Shown piece after piece: positions 1-13,395 of a DNA stretch of 64,000 bases. How positions within the stretch are numbered: the first letter of the stretch is position 1; the number at the start of each line of letters is the position of its first letter. The notes beneath the pieces were generated by a model. It was given only the letters and a program-made list of their open reading frames with translations. It searched no databases and had not been told where the DNA came from. Source of the DNA: Strix aluco. Its lineage: Eukaryota > Chordata > Aves > Strigiformes > Strigidae. Both the position numbers and the translations under genes were made by a program. The stretch is from the NCBI RefSeq assembly GCF_031877795.1, contig NC_133937.1, positions 17,139,501-17,203,500 on the forward strand. The letters run 5' to 3'.

Positions 1-2490
1 GATTCCTTAGAGGACACAGTCACCTCTTGAATACTTTTTGGTAAACTCCCTGAGCTTCATTCTTCACTCTCCTTCACAGTATCTGTGAAATGAATTGCTT
101 TTCCCTACATTTACTAAAGACCATTCTTCAGTGCTACAGTAAGAATAGCAAACTTCTTGCCTGCTGCTGTCTTCTCTTCCTCTCTGCCCCTTTCTTTTTA
201 GGTCTATTGCCTCCAATTATAGTATCTGAGAATCTACCAGTGATCAAGAGACACAGATTCAGTTTTGAAGACTTGATCTAGCAGAGTGAGGGGAGAAAAG
301 TTAATTGCTTTTTGTATTTAAATTGAATGATGCTTCTTTGAAAATAAGCATTCCCTATTTCCTTTCAAATTGATCTTGCTTGCTGTGGTATGCTAGAGAT
401 TAGAGCTTGAAAAGAAACTAATGACACTGTTACAAAAAACAAACCTGTTACCAAATTGTCTGTCGATATTTTACACAAGTCAAATGATTACTGTGAATAG
501 TCCAGTGAGTACTTATCCTAGTATCAAACTTTAGTACAGTTTTGACAGCAACAGGAATGACTTTAGTATTTGTCAGCTGTTTAGCAATCCAGAGAGAAAC
601 ATTAATTTCATGGGAATTTGTCATAGATCAGTGCCAAAATAAAAAGCAAATCAGTCATAGGTAGCTGCAGACTTAAGACCATAGCTGTAACCTTTAATTA
701 CTACATCACCCAGAATAGTTATTTCTCCAGAAATAGTTTGAAGTATATGCACATACTTGTAACAGATTCACATAGTATGTGCCAACTATATTTTGTCAGC
801 ATTACTAATTTCCATACTGGAGGAAGAACTCATAACACTATCACATCTATGCTTTAAATCAATTTCAGTTAGTTCAAAGTTAGTTGTGAAAATATGCTCA
901 GTCTTTGTGAGTTACTTTGACAGCTCTATGAAAGGCCAAGATTAACAATTCAATATACATTTTGAATGATGAATAGTAAATGAGACTGATACCTGCACAT
1001 TTAATAGGTAAGAATAAACTACTTCCTTGGAGTTCACTGAAGAAAGAAATAGGATGCAATGATATAATTAAACAGCTTGCAGATGCTAAGGGTATTGTAA
1101 TGTCATTCATTTAATTAATCAGGAGAATAGTTTGTTCTGTACCCGATTTCCTTATGAGAGTTTTGAAAATAAAACTGAACAAAGTGGTCCAAGAAACATA
1201 ATCTGAAATTGATTATCCCCAGATTCTATCAACTAAGAGTGTAGGCTAGTGAGAGGTGTTTCACCTGCATTTTCACACCAGACTTAAGCCCATCTGCATA
1301 GATTCTGTTTTGTTTCTTCATTACAGATAGCAGCAACTATTTATCTTTCTAGCTCTGGTTGTAGTAGTACCATTGAGAAGTGCAAGTTATTGTGGAGGGG
1401 AAAGATTTTTTTATTCAAAATTCATATGTCTAAGCAGTATTGTAACATATTCTGGGAAGCAGGCAGCTATTTTCCCTGGAAGTTTTCCCAATCTGTTTTA
1501 CAACGCACAAAACACATACTTGCTTAGTTCCCTAGAACACAAGCTAGCTACTGCTTCCCAGAATATTAGACCAAAGGCCACAGTAAGTACTCTGCAACTG
1601 GCACACTGAACCTTATTGCTTTTGCTTCCCCTTCTTCCTTGTAATTTTTTTTTTTTGTATTGCCATATCTGTTTTCCTTTTTGAATCTGGTCTTTTAACA
1701 ACCAATTTTTTTAAAAAAAACCCCACACACTGAGGAAGGGCTTCATATTCAGGATTCGTTCTCTAAATTATCACACTGATCAAGATTTTGTAATTCAGAG
1801 GGAGATAAACAAAAAAATTTCTAACAGTTCAGTATGTTAAGTTTACCTGGCTCACACTAATCAGAGAATGTTTTAGCTGGATTAAGGTCACAAAATATAT
1901 TTCAAAATTGTGATTTACAAATATGAACATACAACTCCAGGGCACACAGCATACTTGGTATACTGTTTAAATTTCTCCACAGGAATAAGTGTACATCCTT
2001 TCACATACCAGATGACTGAAATCCATGACCGAACGTAACAACAAACCTAACATACAAACCCAACAGAAGAGTAGGTAAGTTTTCAGAAGTTAACTTTACT
2101 CTTTCAGTTTTCCCAATATTTTTTATAGAGTATTGATTTACTGTAACACTATTCACCACCAATACCTAGAGACATTACAGTTACTTCAGCTGAAGTCTTT
2201 GAAAGCCTTTTGTCATATTTAACTGAGATATTACAAGATGAAACACATTTTCTACCTTTTTAATAACAAAGATATTGAAGTGATTTGCCAAAACAATTTA
2301 CAACTGACAAAAACATTAGGCACACAGATACATGCATTATGGACCATGCATTTTCACACCAGTAAAACAGAGCTTTGGGGCAAAACAACTCTAAAACCTA
2401 GATTACTCAGGTATACCTTTATGGTCACAACACTAACAGATAATGAGACATCATTCTACATATAAATAAAAACACTTGTCATCTTTCAAG
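1..2490. other. Intergenic flank, no gene recognised
   Basis: AT-rich sequence with no open frame longer than about 80 codons, no splice-flanked conserved exon and no CpG island. By synteny with human 10q22 the next gene in this direction should be VDAC2 on the minus strand, but its CpG promoter is not visible, so it probably begins outside the window. Part of this stretch could still be a distal 3' UTR of SAMD8. Confidence 0.5.
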
Positions 2491-3940
2491 TATTTTATTT
2501 TAGTACTTTTAAATATGTTTTAATACAACAAAGATATAAAACAATATATTAATTCAATCTGAGTTTAGAATCAAAACAATATTTACTTATTTACAGTACT
2601 TGCTTTAAACTTTACTGCCATACCTTCTAGCCATTAGGTAATACTACTTTCTCTGTCAGAACAAAATTGAAGTAACTGTTCAGTGTGAAAAGCTATGTTT
2701 CTACATCCCTATTATGTTAAGTACCATGTACAATGCAGTCTGTGATTTCTCACAATTGAGAAATTTCTTGTATTTGACAGAACTGAACTGAAAGAGCAAA
2801 ACTAAGTTACAGTTAGTCTTTCTAACTACGCAGTCACTGGGCTAATAGGTCAGATTATTGTGCTCCACATTTATCATCTTAAATTCTTACACACCTATTA
2901 CAAACTGGTTTTAAAAATGTGCATGTCACTGAATTATGTACATAATACTCACTGCAAATTTCTTAAGATACAAATTATAAGTATGCAGAATACTGCTATA
3001 TGGAAAGTTTAGTGTTCACAATACTATAGCGTTTGAGGAGTTGTGAAAGGTTTTTTGGTGTTTATTCATCATATAATGAACTAGACATCAGTAGGTTCAC
3101 TCCAAAGGACTTTTTTTTCCCCAGAAATACTGTTTCAGTTAGAATACTGACAATGTCAAAGATACATCAGAAATAGTAATCTGTATGAATCATCAGTGGT
3201 CTATCAATTAACCCTTGATTGATAAAGTCTACATGCACAAAATGATTCAGACGGTAAGCTGGCTCACTGCTAGCACTTCTGCCAAATATACTTCCATCTT
3301 GACACAACTATGATGGTTTTTGTAGTTACAGGTCAAGTTTCTATAAAAGTATCCTAGTTTATTCAAAAAATCCAGAAAAATCAATATTGTCTGTAAATTA
3401 TTGCAAATTCTCACCAACTCTTCAGTAGAAACTACATGGACAGCATGAAAAGCTATCATAGTTGTTATATTTTTGTTATACTCCAGGTCCACAAAATCTA
3501 CTTGTTTTGCTTAAGACATCTGCTATTTCTTCAAATGCATATTTAATGATTAAGACTCAGCTCCACAACAGTTTTGGTGCTTGAAAACTTAGTGGACTTT
3601 CATGTATCAAAAAAGTAGCTAAATAGTAATGAACAGGTGTACCACTAAGTATGCAAGCACTGCTTAAAAAATCCAAGTAGATACTAACTGTTGTAAGAGA
3701 CTGGTACTGATGTCCAAGTTCAAACCTTCCCTCTTTCCCTTCAATACTCTTTTTGGCACATGAGACACAGCCATACAGAAGAGTACAGGAATCTGTGCTT
3801 TTATCCTCATTGAAGGGTTTCAATACTTCTAAATAACCTTAACATGCTTGCATCAAAAAAAAAATATTTTTTTTTTCTTAAATCATTTAACTGACTCTTG
3901 CTTCTTAAAGCAGCTAACTACGAAGGGGTTTTTTTGATGC

Positions 3941-3961
3941 TTTTTTTTTTTTTTTTTTTTT
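3941..3961. repeat. Poly(T)/poly(A) tract
   Basis: An uninterrupted run of about 21 T on the plus strand, seen directly. On the SAMD8 sense strand it reads as poly(A). No target-site duplication or retroposed gene body was recognised next to it, so it is probably a simple mononucleotide repeat. Confidence 0.8.
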
Positions 3962-6765
3962 ACAGATTTATTCCCTCAGAACCCAGTTAAGTGGTGGTTT
4001 CTTTGAAATTCTACTGGAATGTTTTTTTCTATAGTAGAAGGGAGCAGGGGGGAAATAATGGAAAACCAAAAAGGAAGTGACATTACCTATTCTTATTACT
4101 GTAGCAGTATACCACGCACAGCATGCACTTGGCCTTATCCAAGAAAATGCTTAAACTAAAATGCTGACCCTTCCAGAAGTCAAGAATATTTAGTGATTTA
4201 AAGTGTATCATTTGCTTCATCACAAGCAGTATACTTACAGGATCCAATTCTTGCTAGTCTTGGACATTTACAAACTTCAGGCCTACCTACATTTCTGTAC
4301 CAACACTGTATAAGTGTTATTTTGTTTGCCAAAGGACATGAAGATAATTAGCATACATGGAAGCTTTGTATATCACTATTTAAGAACAGTTGTAGGAACC
4401 TTGCTTAAAGATCCTTCCATAAGCTTTTGTCAGCGTAACCAGAATTTGCTAAAACACACATATATATGAAAGCCTAATTTCTGTATGCAGGTGTAACGTC
4501 ATAAACCCACTAGTTTAGGGGATCTTCCAGAAAGGAAAAACTAAAGGCAAAAAGTTTAGAAAAACTATTATAAAAAGCTGTGGCATAAGGTACAACCAAA
4601 AAAAAACCGACAGGGGGGGAGTGCCTATGTCTCTATCACTTGCAGGTATGTGCATACATATCCCCAAACATAATGATAAGGAAGAGCTCCAAACAACTGT
4701 CAAGTCTCAAATATTGCTAGATTTGCTAGGCTACCAAAAATATGTGACCCTCCCCTTCTTTTGTATATCCAGAGTTACTCAGTTAAGACTTTTCCACTTT
4801 ATTAGTTCGTGCACTTTGTAGTGCTAGACTAATGTTAGACACTTGCACTTGCTGGAATAACACAATAATTAATTCATTACTCTGAATTCAGATTATGTGT
4901 CCACTCCCACAGACCACAGAAGATGACTTTTGGACAAAATAAGCACAGCAAGTTAAAGGACAGCAAAAAGACTGGTGCATGAATGTAAGGGAGAAGGGCA
5001 ACCCTAAACATGCTTATCACTGAATCCAAGGCCCAACGATGCTCTGCTGCCTTGAGTGTTTGACAGCAGCAAAGCTGCTGCAAAATGCTTCTAAAACACT
5101 GACTCTTTAAAAAGGAGGTACAGAATTTTAAGCCTGTCCGTTACTTGCAACTTGTTTCCATCTAATTAACAATAAAGCTTACATTACCAACTTTACAGGC
5201 TGACCTGTGCTCTTTTGCATGTGAGATCGGATTTTTCTAGTTTCTATGAATTTCAAGCTTTCTTCTTGCATGCTTATAGACAGACAAAATGAACTTCCAA
5301 AATAGATGAGGACAATTATCCTGTCAATGTTTTAGTCTGCTTCAATGCTCACAAAATCAACCTCTGTGTATTACTTATCTTGGATTCAGATATTTAGCAT
5401 CAAGGGAAACAACACAAAAGAACAAGTTTCCTTTAAAAAACACTGATAGGCAATGCTGATTTAAAACATGGATTTACTGAACAGAATTTGAAAAATTAAG
5501 TTAGAACAAAGAAAGAAGCCTTATGTTTCAAAGTATATGAACTTCATTTTTAAAAAATAGTATTGAAATGATAGCTTTACTTCATGTAAACATTGTTACA
5601 CTGGGCTGTACTTGAAAATTCTGCATGTCTAAGTTGCAAAATAATTTTTCAGTTTAGACACAGCTATGCCAGTTAGCAGTGACATGGTTCTTTTCAGAAT
5701 CAACAGCTTAGCAAGTTTAACTGCATACCTCTCCACATGTTATAACTCAGAATACAATCCTGCACATCCTGAGAACGGATGTTTCCTAGAGTTTAAAAAA
5801 ATAGCATGTGTGTGCATTGCAAAGGCAAATATAAATTAATAGAGCTCTTTAATTATAAAGTCTCAAGAGGAATGTTCAAATTACCTTTCTGATTTCAGAA
5901 AGGTAAGAACAGCAAATGAAAAGTCTAAATCTTCCAGAATATTTTCTTTTTTTTTTTTCCTTAAGTGTAAGCATACTCCCCCAGTTTGGATGGGACAGCA
6001 AGAGCTGTCAGTCAATGTCAGATTGAACAATACAGTATTAAACCTGCAAGTTTGCTAAAACATTGGAATGCTACAAATATAAAAGTCTGCCAAATAGTAC
6101 AAAGTATGTGTGCTCAATACAGTTGGCAGAGATACTCTAAGATGGAAAATTCCTCTGTGAAATTAAGTTACAAAAGTAATATACTATGAAGAGCGGAAGA
6201 TAGTCAAGTTAGTACAAGCCAGGTTTATAAAAGGAACACAATACAGCGAGGAGCAGCCCACAGTAGGTTACAGGCCTCCAAATACAGACTGTCTTGAGAA
6301 ATTCCAAAGGGATTCTTTTCCATGCAAACATTGTGGCCATTAAGTCAGCTTGTACCAAGCTGGAAGTGTTTTGTATAACTTTCCTTGGCTGACTTTTGCC
6401 CATACCACCTATTCTGAAGTTGCAATAACCAAATTTAAAGGTCCATACCATTTTTATGTTTTGCACCTTTTACCTATCAGTTTTCATTTAGCGTAACTCT
6501 AATTTAAAGTCTCTACAGCCAACATTAGTATTGTCTCCTTACAAACCACCACATAAGAGATCACCGTGTCAGCTTTGCTTAGGCATTACGGACAAGGAGC
6601 GTTGATTTGGGGGTTTTGGGGGTGTTTTGTTCTATTTTTTTTTTTCTTTTAAACAACCAAAACTTAACTGCTTATGGTACTTTTATCTTCAGTGTAGTAA
6701 ATGAGCAACTTAAAGTAAGAACTAGTCTCTTTTCATATTTGTTAGAAGAACATACACTGTGTGTG

Positions 6766-6812
6766 TTTATATATATATATAAACAAATATACTGCGTGTA
6801 TATATATATCCA
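6766..6812. repeat. TA/GT microsatellite
   Basis: Two adjoining (TA)n blocks with GTGT margins (tatatatatata near 6770-6780 and again near 6799-6810), separated by a short spacer. This is a simple repeat lying 3' of SAMD8. Confidence 0.75.
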
Positions 6813-7843
6813 CAGATATTCAACACTGTTGACACCAGAGTGCTAAAACATACATCAATATGAGCACTATTTCCAATACTCACTATTATTACTTTTCCTG
6901 AAAGAGTTACTACATGCATTTTCCCCATCCATTTATGGGACAGTAAGATATATGAAGATAACTGTTCTGTTTTTCCAATGTTAAAGAGCTGCTCCTAAAA
7001 AGCATGCACAGGTTTGGATACAAAGCAATTAAAACCACACAAAAGTTATTTTGTGGCTTTAAACTCACTAAAGCTAAATTAACTTTACTTTCAGTGGATG
7101 TAGCATTTACTTTAACTCATTTATTTAAACACAAAAGGGAAAACTTCAAAGTGCTAGAACAACCATACAGACAACTGATACACTAGACTAAATAAGCTCT
7201 CATTAAAAAAAAACACATCATCACTGCACAGCCACAGGGCAGACCTTCAGTTTTGGCAACCTGTATGCAGACCGCTTACACTGTCAATTATACTTTAAGA
7301 CTTGTTATTTCACAGTTAAGAGACCCTTTTAGCAAGGAGCTACACTGCCTTCTTCATATGACACAGTACTCCTCAATCTTTAAGTATACACAGAGTTTGT
7401 TTTGAATTTATGACTGTTTTAAAGAAAGTCTTCATAAAGTTCTAATTTTTCAGTCAGTATATGTAAAGGCTGGCATGTCAGATAATGGAGAGTATTTGGA
7501 CCTGTAAGGGGTATATTATATTCAGTACAAGCATGTATTTGAGGTTAAAGTTACATAAACATTCACATAGAACCTTACTAAGGGTAACAGTATTCTGGTT
7601 CATATTCATGGTTCACTGATGGCCTTTACTAGTCCCTGCATTGTTTTCTATTTTAGCAACAAGAAAACAAAACACATCCCTGTAAATTACGGGAAACCCC
7701 ATTTTATGGCTAAGAATCTAAGAAACAAGACAAGAAGGAGGTGGTCACGGAGTGAAAAATGTTATTTTACATCCCCCTGCAGCTAGCCTTGTAGGATCTT
7801 AGTCATAATGCTTCATGAGAATCTGAACTGACCCACACGCTCT

Positions 7844-8148
7844 TCAGCCAATCAATCTTTTCAGTATAGTAGGTTTTGAAAAGGGCCAGCAATATTCATT
7901 GGGAACAGTACCATTAACATTGCATTCAAAAAAAGAAAACATCGGAAACCAGATCCTTGCTCTCCTACTCTGTTGATATGCTCTAGTATTAGCCAACGTA
8001 TGGTAATACAAAAAGAGTCTTGTAGTGATGTAAAAGGCAATGAATACGTCTATAGAATAATGTTCATGTGCAGCCAAAATGAAGAAGATTCCAAAGAGAT
8101 TCAGGACCCAGGACAAGGTGTGCAAGAAGTTCCAGCTCCTTGGTGTAT
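7844..8148 (-). CDS. SAMD8: SAMD8 last coding exon (exon 6)
   Basis: The acceptor tag precedes base 8148 on the minus strand, the phase-1 codon completes Tyr315, and a TGA stop lies at 7846-7844. It encodes YTPRSWNF onward, the HYSIDV catalytic motif with His344 and Asp348, the last membrane helices and the conserved cytosolic tail ending in KRLIG. It is 305 nt of coding sequence and continues into the 3' UTR. Confidence 0.97.
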
Positions 8149-11100
8149 CTAGGAGAAAACAGAAAGTGACTAACCTTGACTGTCTCAAAAATATGGGTTA
8201 TTACAAAATCCAGGTCTAGACATTGCAAGTTTTTGTACAGAATTTTCATCCAAACATGTGATGAAGTTACTGTCTTCATCTGGAAATATTGTTTATGTCT
8301 ACAGGTCCAATAAATCCAATGAAAACAACCACACAAGTTATAAATGTCTATCACTTCATGACTTCATTTACAAATACAGCTGTTACACATTTCTGGATTA
8401 ACAGAGCATCCTAAAATGGTTTAGGACCATGTAAAGCAGAATTTTTTGTTCAACCAACTTCTTTTAATGAAAATCATGCCTTTTCCATGTAATAAGGGGA
8501 AAAATGTCATAAAGCATACATAACTCTCTTATTGCAGTCATTCCACCATAGGTGAATTCAAACTATCTTAGCTTGCCAAATGTACCAAATCACACTTCGT
8601 ATTTACAGAAGAGCACTATTGTTTCATATATTCTCAGTCATTATCATGTTTGGTATTTTGGCTTTATGGATGATACTAAAGGTACAGCCACCTAGATGGG
8701 TATTTTGCCTGATAGGGGTCAGTGGCCGATACCTAGGGAAATGTTCAGGACTGACAATCCTAAGTATCTTCCCTAGTATTCTCCTAGTAGCAAGCTAGAA
8801 AAACTTTCTAATTTTCTTGGCTCACATGGTCTCTCAAGTGTGTCCTATTCATCCTTCCATTAATCTAGGTGGTGCTGTTCCTTTCATGTCAAGCGAACAA
8901 TCACAAACCTGAGAAAGAGCACAGCAAACTCAGTTTATATTTCTTTGCTTAAATGTTACACTCTGAACTTTTTGAGAAAGTAAAGCAGCAGCTATTCTTA
9001 ATACTTGCAAGACATTTAAATATTTACACTCTTGCACCCTTGGTTGACAACAAGCAGTACATATTCTTAACACTTAAGGACATTTAAGTATTGACACTCT
9101 GTACTTACATTCTGTGACAAAGAAGTTGAGCATGGTCAGGACGACAGTGTGGCCACTGAACATATAATCTCCACATGTATGTACTCCAGTTAGAGTCATT
9201 CCAAAGCCACTCCATATTGCAAATGCCCGCTGGAGTTTTGCCCAAACATTGCCATACAACTAAAAGACAGCAACATTAACCTTTAGTTAAGTTCCAAACC
9301 CAATGCCTGAGCAGTATGTTCTTAAAGTTAACTGTATAGCACTATGTACGTTTAATAACATTTATCGTGTTGGGTCTTTTATTAAAATGCAGGTTAGCAC
9401 ATCACTGGATTTTATTTTGGTAGTGAGTCAAATTAGTAACTGCAATTACTAACTGTATTCATCATACCTCTGCCTCTGATGAATACTGGAATTTAGAACA
9501 AGTATTTTGTTGCAAGTGATTTATGTACAGTCTGCCACCTGTTTTTGAATATATTCAACATCTCAATGCATCACTGTCCAGCTTCCGACATATTCAGCTC
9601 AAACCTCTTCTAACTAAAAGTTAGGATAAAACCATAAAAATCCCATGTTCTATGGGTATCCCTTATTAGAAGGGGTGAAATAATAACAGCGTGGGGTTTT
9701 TTTTCAAAAGCACACATCCAACAAGACAAACAATTACTCCACTTACAGCATTTCTCCATTAAGTCAGTATCTTAAGTGCACACTTCTCTGATGTATTCTC
9801 TCCGGTTTACATTATGAAATATTCTGAACAGCCTTCCCCAAGTAACTATCTCCTCTCCAAAGTGGCAAGTGCTTCTAAGACCCCTAAGGATGCTTGCCTG
9901 CGTACTGATAGTTAATGAAGGGGTGTGGAGGGGAACAGGAGAGAAACAGCACTGTTCTTACAAACACACACTTAACATTATGGTCACAACAATCTTAATC
10001 ATATCTTAAATAAAGTTTTAAAAAAGGAAACAAGAAAAATAATTTTAAGTTTTTACCTTTCCAGTACACTGCAAGTGCTGGCCTGGCACAGAGAGTGAGG
10101 TAACAAACATTGTAATGCAACGTAGTAAGAATACTGTCCCCATGAGGCTGCACAGCCTTCGCAGAAGTATAGATCTGGGAAATGTACATAGGAACTGATT
10201 TCAAGAATTCTAATAGATTGTATTTTTAAATCAGGAAAGTTATGATAAAAACATTTCCCCACACTCCAACTTAGTCCCATGAAGTTCCTTCATCATTGCT
10301 GCATGCTTCACAGTAAAAAAAAAATATATATTTTTTTTAAGTAGTACTGCAAAGATATAGTTCCACAGGACAGAGTGAGACACTGTAGCAGGCTTACTGT
10401 GACCAAAAGGTACAACTACACTCCTCTGAAGCTATACTTGTACTAGCTTTGGCACTCATACCTTCCGTTGGCAAAGTGATAAAAATCAACAAACTGGTAA
10501 AAATTTAACTTAAGATACACATGCACACAAAAAGGTTTTCTACCCTTTGGTGACAGCAAGCTGCTAGGCTGGCTCAGTCATCCTGTGAAATTTCATTCTT
10601 GTAGGATTTTCTTACTGTACAAAATTGTTACAGTATGAGAGTATATACTGACATTCTCTGAAATGCATACATTCTGAAGGAAATGACATATAAATCTGGT
10701 AGAAAAGTAAATTCAGATTACTCCTTTGTAAGATTCACGAGTCACCATTCTTGATTAAATCCTCCCTAATCCATTTTAACAGAACATATTAGAAGCTTAC
10801 AAGATTCTTATTGAATGGAAAGTCTTAAACAATCATAATAAATTCTTGTTACAGTCCTTTCTCTGAATTAATTTGAATTTTACATATTGTATATATATTT
10901 ATATATTGTATATATTGTACCTGTGCTTGTGAAGCAGAAGAACCAGCAGCCAAATGTAGCAAAGAATTACGCCGCATACTTCAGTCATAGCAAAAGCCCA
11001 TGGTATCCTAGGGACGCTAAAAAAAAAAAAAAGGATGACGCAAGAAAGTTAACTTAAATTACCAAGGCTTAATTTTTCTTTCTAGTCTCAATATTGAGAA

Positions 11101-13368
11101 TAAAGGCATATAAAGTTCTAACTACAGAACTAACTTGCATTAATCTGACAATAGTTTAAACTACAACAAAAAATTATTTTGTTAGACTGAATAAGAATTT
11201 GAATTCATTTTTAATTACATTATCTCATTTCTAATAATGTATTTTCAGCAGACATTTACCCAGAATTCACTGACAAAGAAAATCTCTAGTATGCTCTCTT
11301 AATTTACATGTGTGATTTACTAACAAGGTGTTCCTCTAACATTGCTTCCCAACCACCTTTTCCATTCTGACACAAACTTGCATCACGTCAGTTATGCTGC
11401 TTATGCTTATAAGAATGCCATGTCCACACAATTAATGAAATGCTGCAAAGCCTAAAATCCTAAATACTTGTAATGAAGTAGAACTGCACAGGAAACTTAG
11501 GAAAAAATAAAAGTTGTTTTCCAAGTTAGATTTCAGTGATAACCACTATATGCAAACCTTTTAGCCTTGCTTGTCAAAAGATTTAAGATTTTCTTGCACA
11601 CATATGGCACCAATAACAATTTCCACTCTGCAATTTCACCAAAATACAGATCAACAGATTTCAGGAGGCTGCTTCTCCTAGTTTTGTGTTCCCTGATACA
11701 AAGGGGTAGCAAAGCGCTGCTCAAATGGCTGGCTTTGTAGTAATCCCCTTGCATTGTTTTGTGAGCTGCTGCTTTCTGACCTCCCCCATCCTCCTGCCAC
11801 TGAATACGTGGTACTGTCCCGGGAACAAAATCCAGTAATGCCATAGCTCCCGCTCTCTCTCCCCTCTTCCACTCTGCTGGATGTGGTCCATCCTTGCTGA
11901 GTTATATCTAAATTTATGGGGGATTCAGCAGTTACTCAAAAGATTAGACTCCTACTGACTTCATGAAAACCACTGATGAAAATGAAAGTGACTGGCAGGA
12001 ACTAGGAGATCATGAAGACTGAACTCTTAGTTTATCTTGTATTTTAAAACTCTCTAAACAGTAAGTTCTCTATGGTGCAAGTGCACTTCCCCAAAGGGAG
12101 CATTTATCCTTTACTAAATCTGTAGTCAATGACTAGGAATTTCACCTTTGCTATTGTGTCTCTTTTCTGCCTGAAGTAGAACACGTTCTTTAAAAAACAA
12201 GCAGGTACTGTCTAAATCGCAGCAGTGTTTTAGTACACAGATACTCTACGGTTACAGATGCTGATCTATTCAGTCTACTTCAGAGTTTCGCTAAACCATC
12301 TTCAACAAGTTGACAGTGGGGAGACAGCAAAAATACAGTATCAATGCTATCCCTTCCAATTTCCTTGCTCACTAGCAGACCAAAATATACACCGTCATCA
12401 AAACTTTTTCTATATCAAGACATGTTAAGCTTCATAGCAGCATCTGGATTTCAGAAAAAGTGTATGGCTGCTTACCGATGCCAGCTGACCATCACTCTTT
12501 GTACCAGAATGAGAGGATGGACAAATTAACTCCTGTGTTGTCATTAGCTAAAGATATAGAATTTAATATAAACTAGGTAGAACAACAGCTCAATTTATTT
12601 ACCCAAGAAGACTAAATCTCTGCATCTAACTGATGCCCATTTCAGTCTTAGCAGAACAATTTACTACACTCTAATTACTATTTTGCAGAGGCATCTTCAA
12701 GAGCACACGAAACTTTGAGAATGAAGAAGAGACAGCCTATACTTTAACCATCAAGTTACTATTTTGTTTTAAAAGAAAATTTCTTACCTATCTAGAAAGA
12801 TGTCTGGTAGAGGTGGATATGTTTGCATGTCAGGTACTCGCTCATGTACTATAACCATAACAAATGATGTAAAGCCAAACACTATGAAGACATACACACA
12901 ACTTAAAACCGTTTTCCAATACTCGGGGTCCAGTCTTCGTGTAGGGTGTTTGTTTTTTCCATTTGCATATTGATACTGATCACCATTCAAGTCAGTAATT
13001 GGTCCGTCATAGTCCCGAGGTACTTCACCATTACAAAACCAATCTGTACCCTGCAGTGAACCAACACCTGGGCACGCTGTGCCAACATGACTATCGCTGT
13101 TGTAACCCAGCTCTTCTAGGACATCAATATGTTGCTTCTGTAGTTTGCGTATGGACAACATCAGCCTTTTGATATCCCCCAGGACTTTGATTTCCAAAGG
13201 AGGGGATCGTAAATCATACTCAGTAAGTGTCAGTAGTGTAATTCCATCTAGCCTGTGTCTATTGCACAGAACATCCACATATTCACAGAAGCCTTCTTCC
13301 TTCAGCCACTTGGCCACGTTCTTGGTAGTCCAACGTCGAATGCAAAGCTGGTTATTCCCTGCCATCAT
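7844..13368 (-). CDS. SAMD8: SAMD8 / SMSr, ceramide phosphoethanolamine synthase (5 coding exons)
   Basis: This is the sphingomyelin synthase-related protein of the endoplasmic reticulum. The family makes small amounts of ceramide phosphoethanolamine and acts as a ceramide sensor. Coding exons in transcript order are 13368-12788, 11016-10921, 10174-10057, 9259-9109 and 8148-7844. All introns are GT-AG and the phases join cleanly. A start at the second ATG (13365) gives 415 residues, the human length; the first ATG (13368) would add one Met. Residues about 10-78 form the SAM domain, and TM1 is about 153-173, followed by further hydrophobic helices. The catalytic His301 ([10 protein letters not shown]), His344 and Asp348 (EHYSIDV) fall at the positions I recall for human SMSr, which supports the start and the assembly. 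The protein ends KRLIG as in mammals. No damage is seen. The upstream gene on this strand is outside the window. Confidence 0.97.
9109..9259 (-). CDS. SAMD8: SAMD8 coding exon 5
   Basis: This exon is 151 nt with acceptor ...tttag before 9259 and donor gtaagt after 9109. It encodes residues 265-314, including [14 protein letters not shown] with catalytic His301. The first residue is Leu where human has Ile, a conservative change at the exon edge. Confidence 0.97.
10057..10174 (-). CDS. SAMD8: SAMD8 coding exon 4
   Basis: This 118 nt exon has acceptor ttcccag before 10174 and donor gtaaaa after 10057. It encodes [19 protein letters not shown] and the [14 protein letters not shown] loop, residues 226-264, in phase with its neighbours. 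Confidence 0.96.
10886..10919. repeat. TATTGTATA-type repeat directly after an exon
   Basis: A TATA/TTGTA-rich tandem array starts within a few bases of the exon 3 splice donor of SAMD8 on the minus strand. It is a simple repeat with no coding content. Confidence 0.6.
10921..11016 (-). CDS. SAMD8: SAMD8 coding exon 3
   Basis: This 96 nt exon encodes [16 protein letters not shown] and a strongly hydrophobic helix ending in LLLHKHR (residues 193-225). The polypyrimidine tract of its acceptor is an almost pure T run on the minus strand (A run at 11019-11032 on plus). The donor is gtacaa. Confidence 0.96.
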
Positions 13369-13395
13369 CCTTCTTGATCGACCAATAAAATTGAC
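12788..13395 (-). CDS. SAMD8: SAMD8 exon 2, first coding exon (SAM domain, TM1)
   Basis: The acceptor aacag precedes base 13395, with a pyrimidine tract and a ctaat branch-like sequence upstream. A 27 nt 5' UTR precedes two adjacent ATGs at 13368 and 13365. The second has A at -3 and G at +4 and gives the human N-terminus MAG, so I prefer it. The exon encodes the whole SAM domain ([18 protein letters not shown]..., [18 protein letters not shown]), an acidic linker and the first membrane helix ([17 protein letters not shown]). The donor gtaaga follows 12788. Confidence 0.96.

Larger units (their letters stand above)
2494..7843 (-). other. SAMD8: SAMD8 3' UTR side and downstream DNA
   Basis: This AT-rich, gene-free stretch follows the SAMD8 stop codon on the minus strand. 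Minus-strand AATAAA hexamers (plus-strand tttatt) occur at 7120-7125, 3061-3066 and 2494-2499, so the 3' UTR could be about 0.7 kb or up to about 5 kb. None has a strikingly GU-rich downstream element, so the true cleavage site is undecided. It also holds a 21-base T run (3941-3961) and a TA-rich microsatellite near 6770-6810. Open frames here are short and show no recognisable domain. Confidence 0.4.

Noticed and set aside
8580-8798. 72-codon hydrophobic plus-strand frame inside SAMD8 intron 5
   Set aside because: Antisense intronic AT-rich DNA readily yields hydrophobic frames, and no conserved feature supports it.
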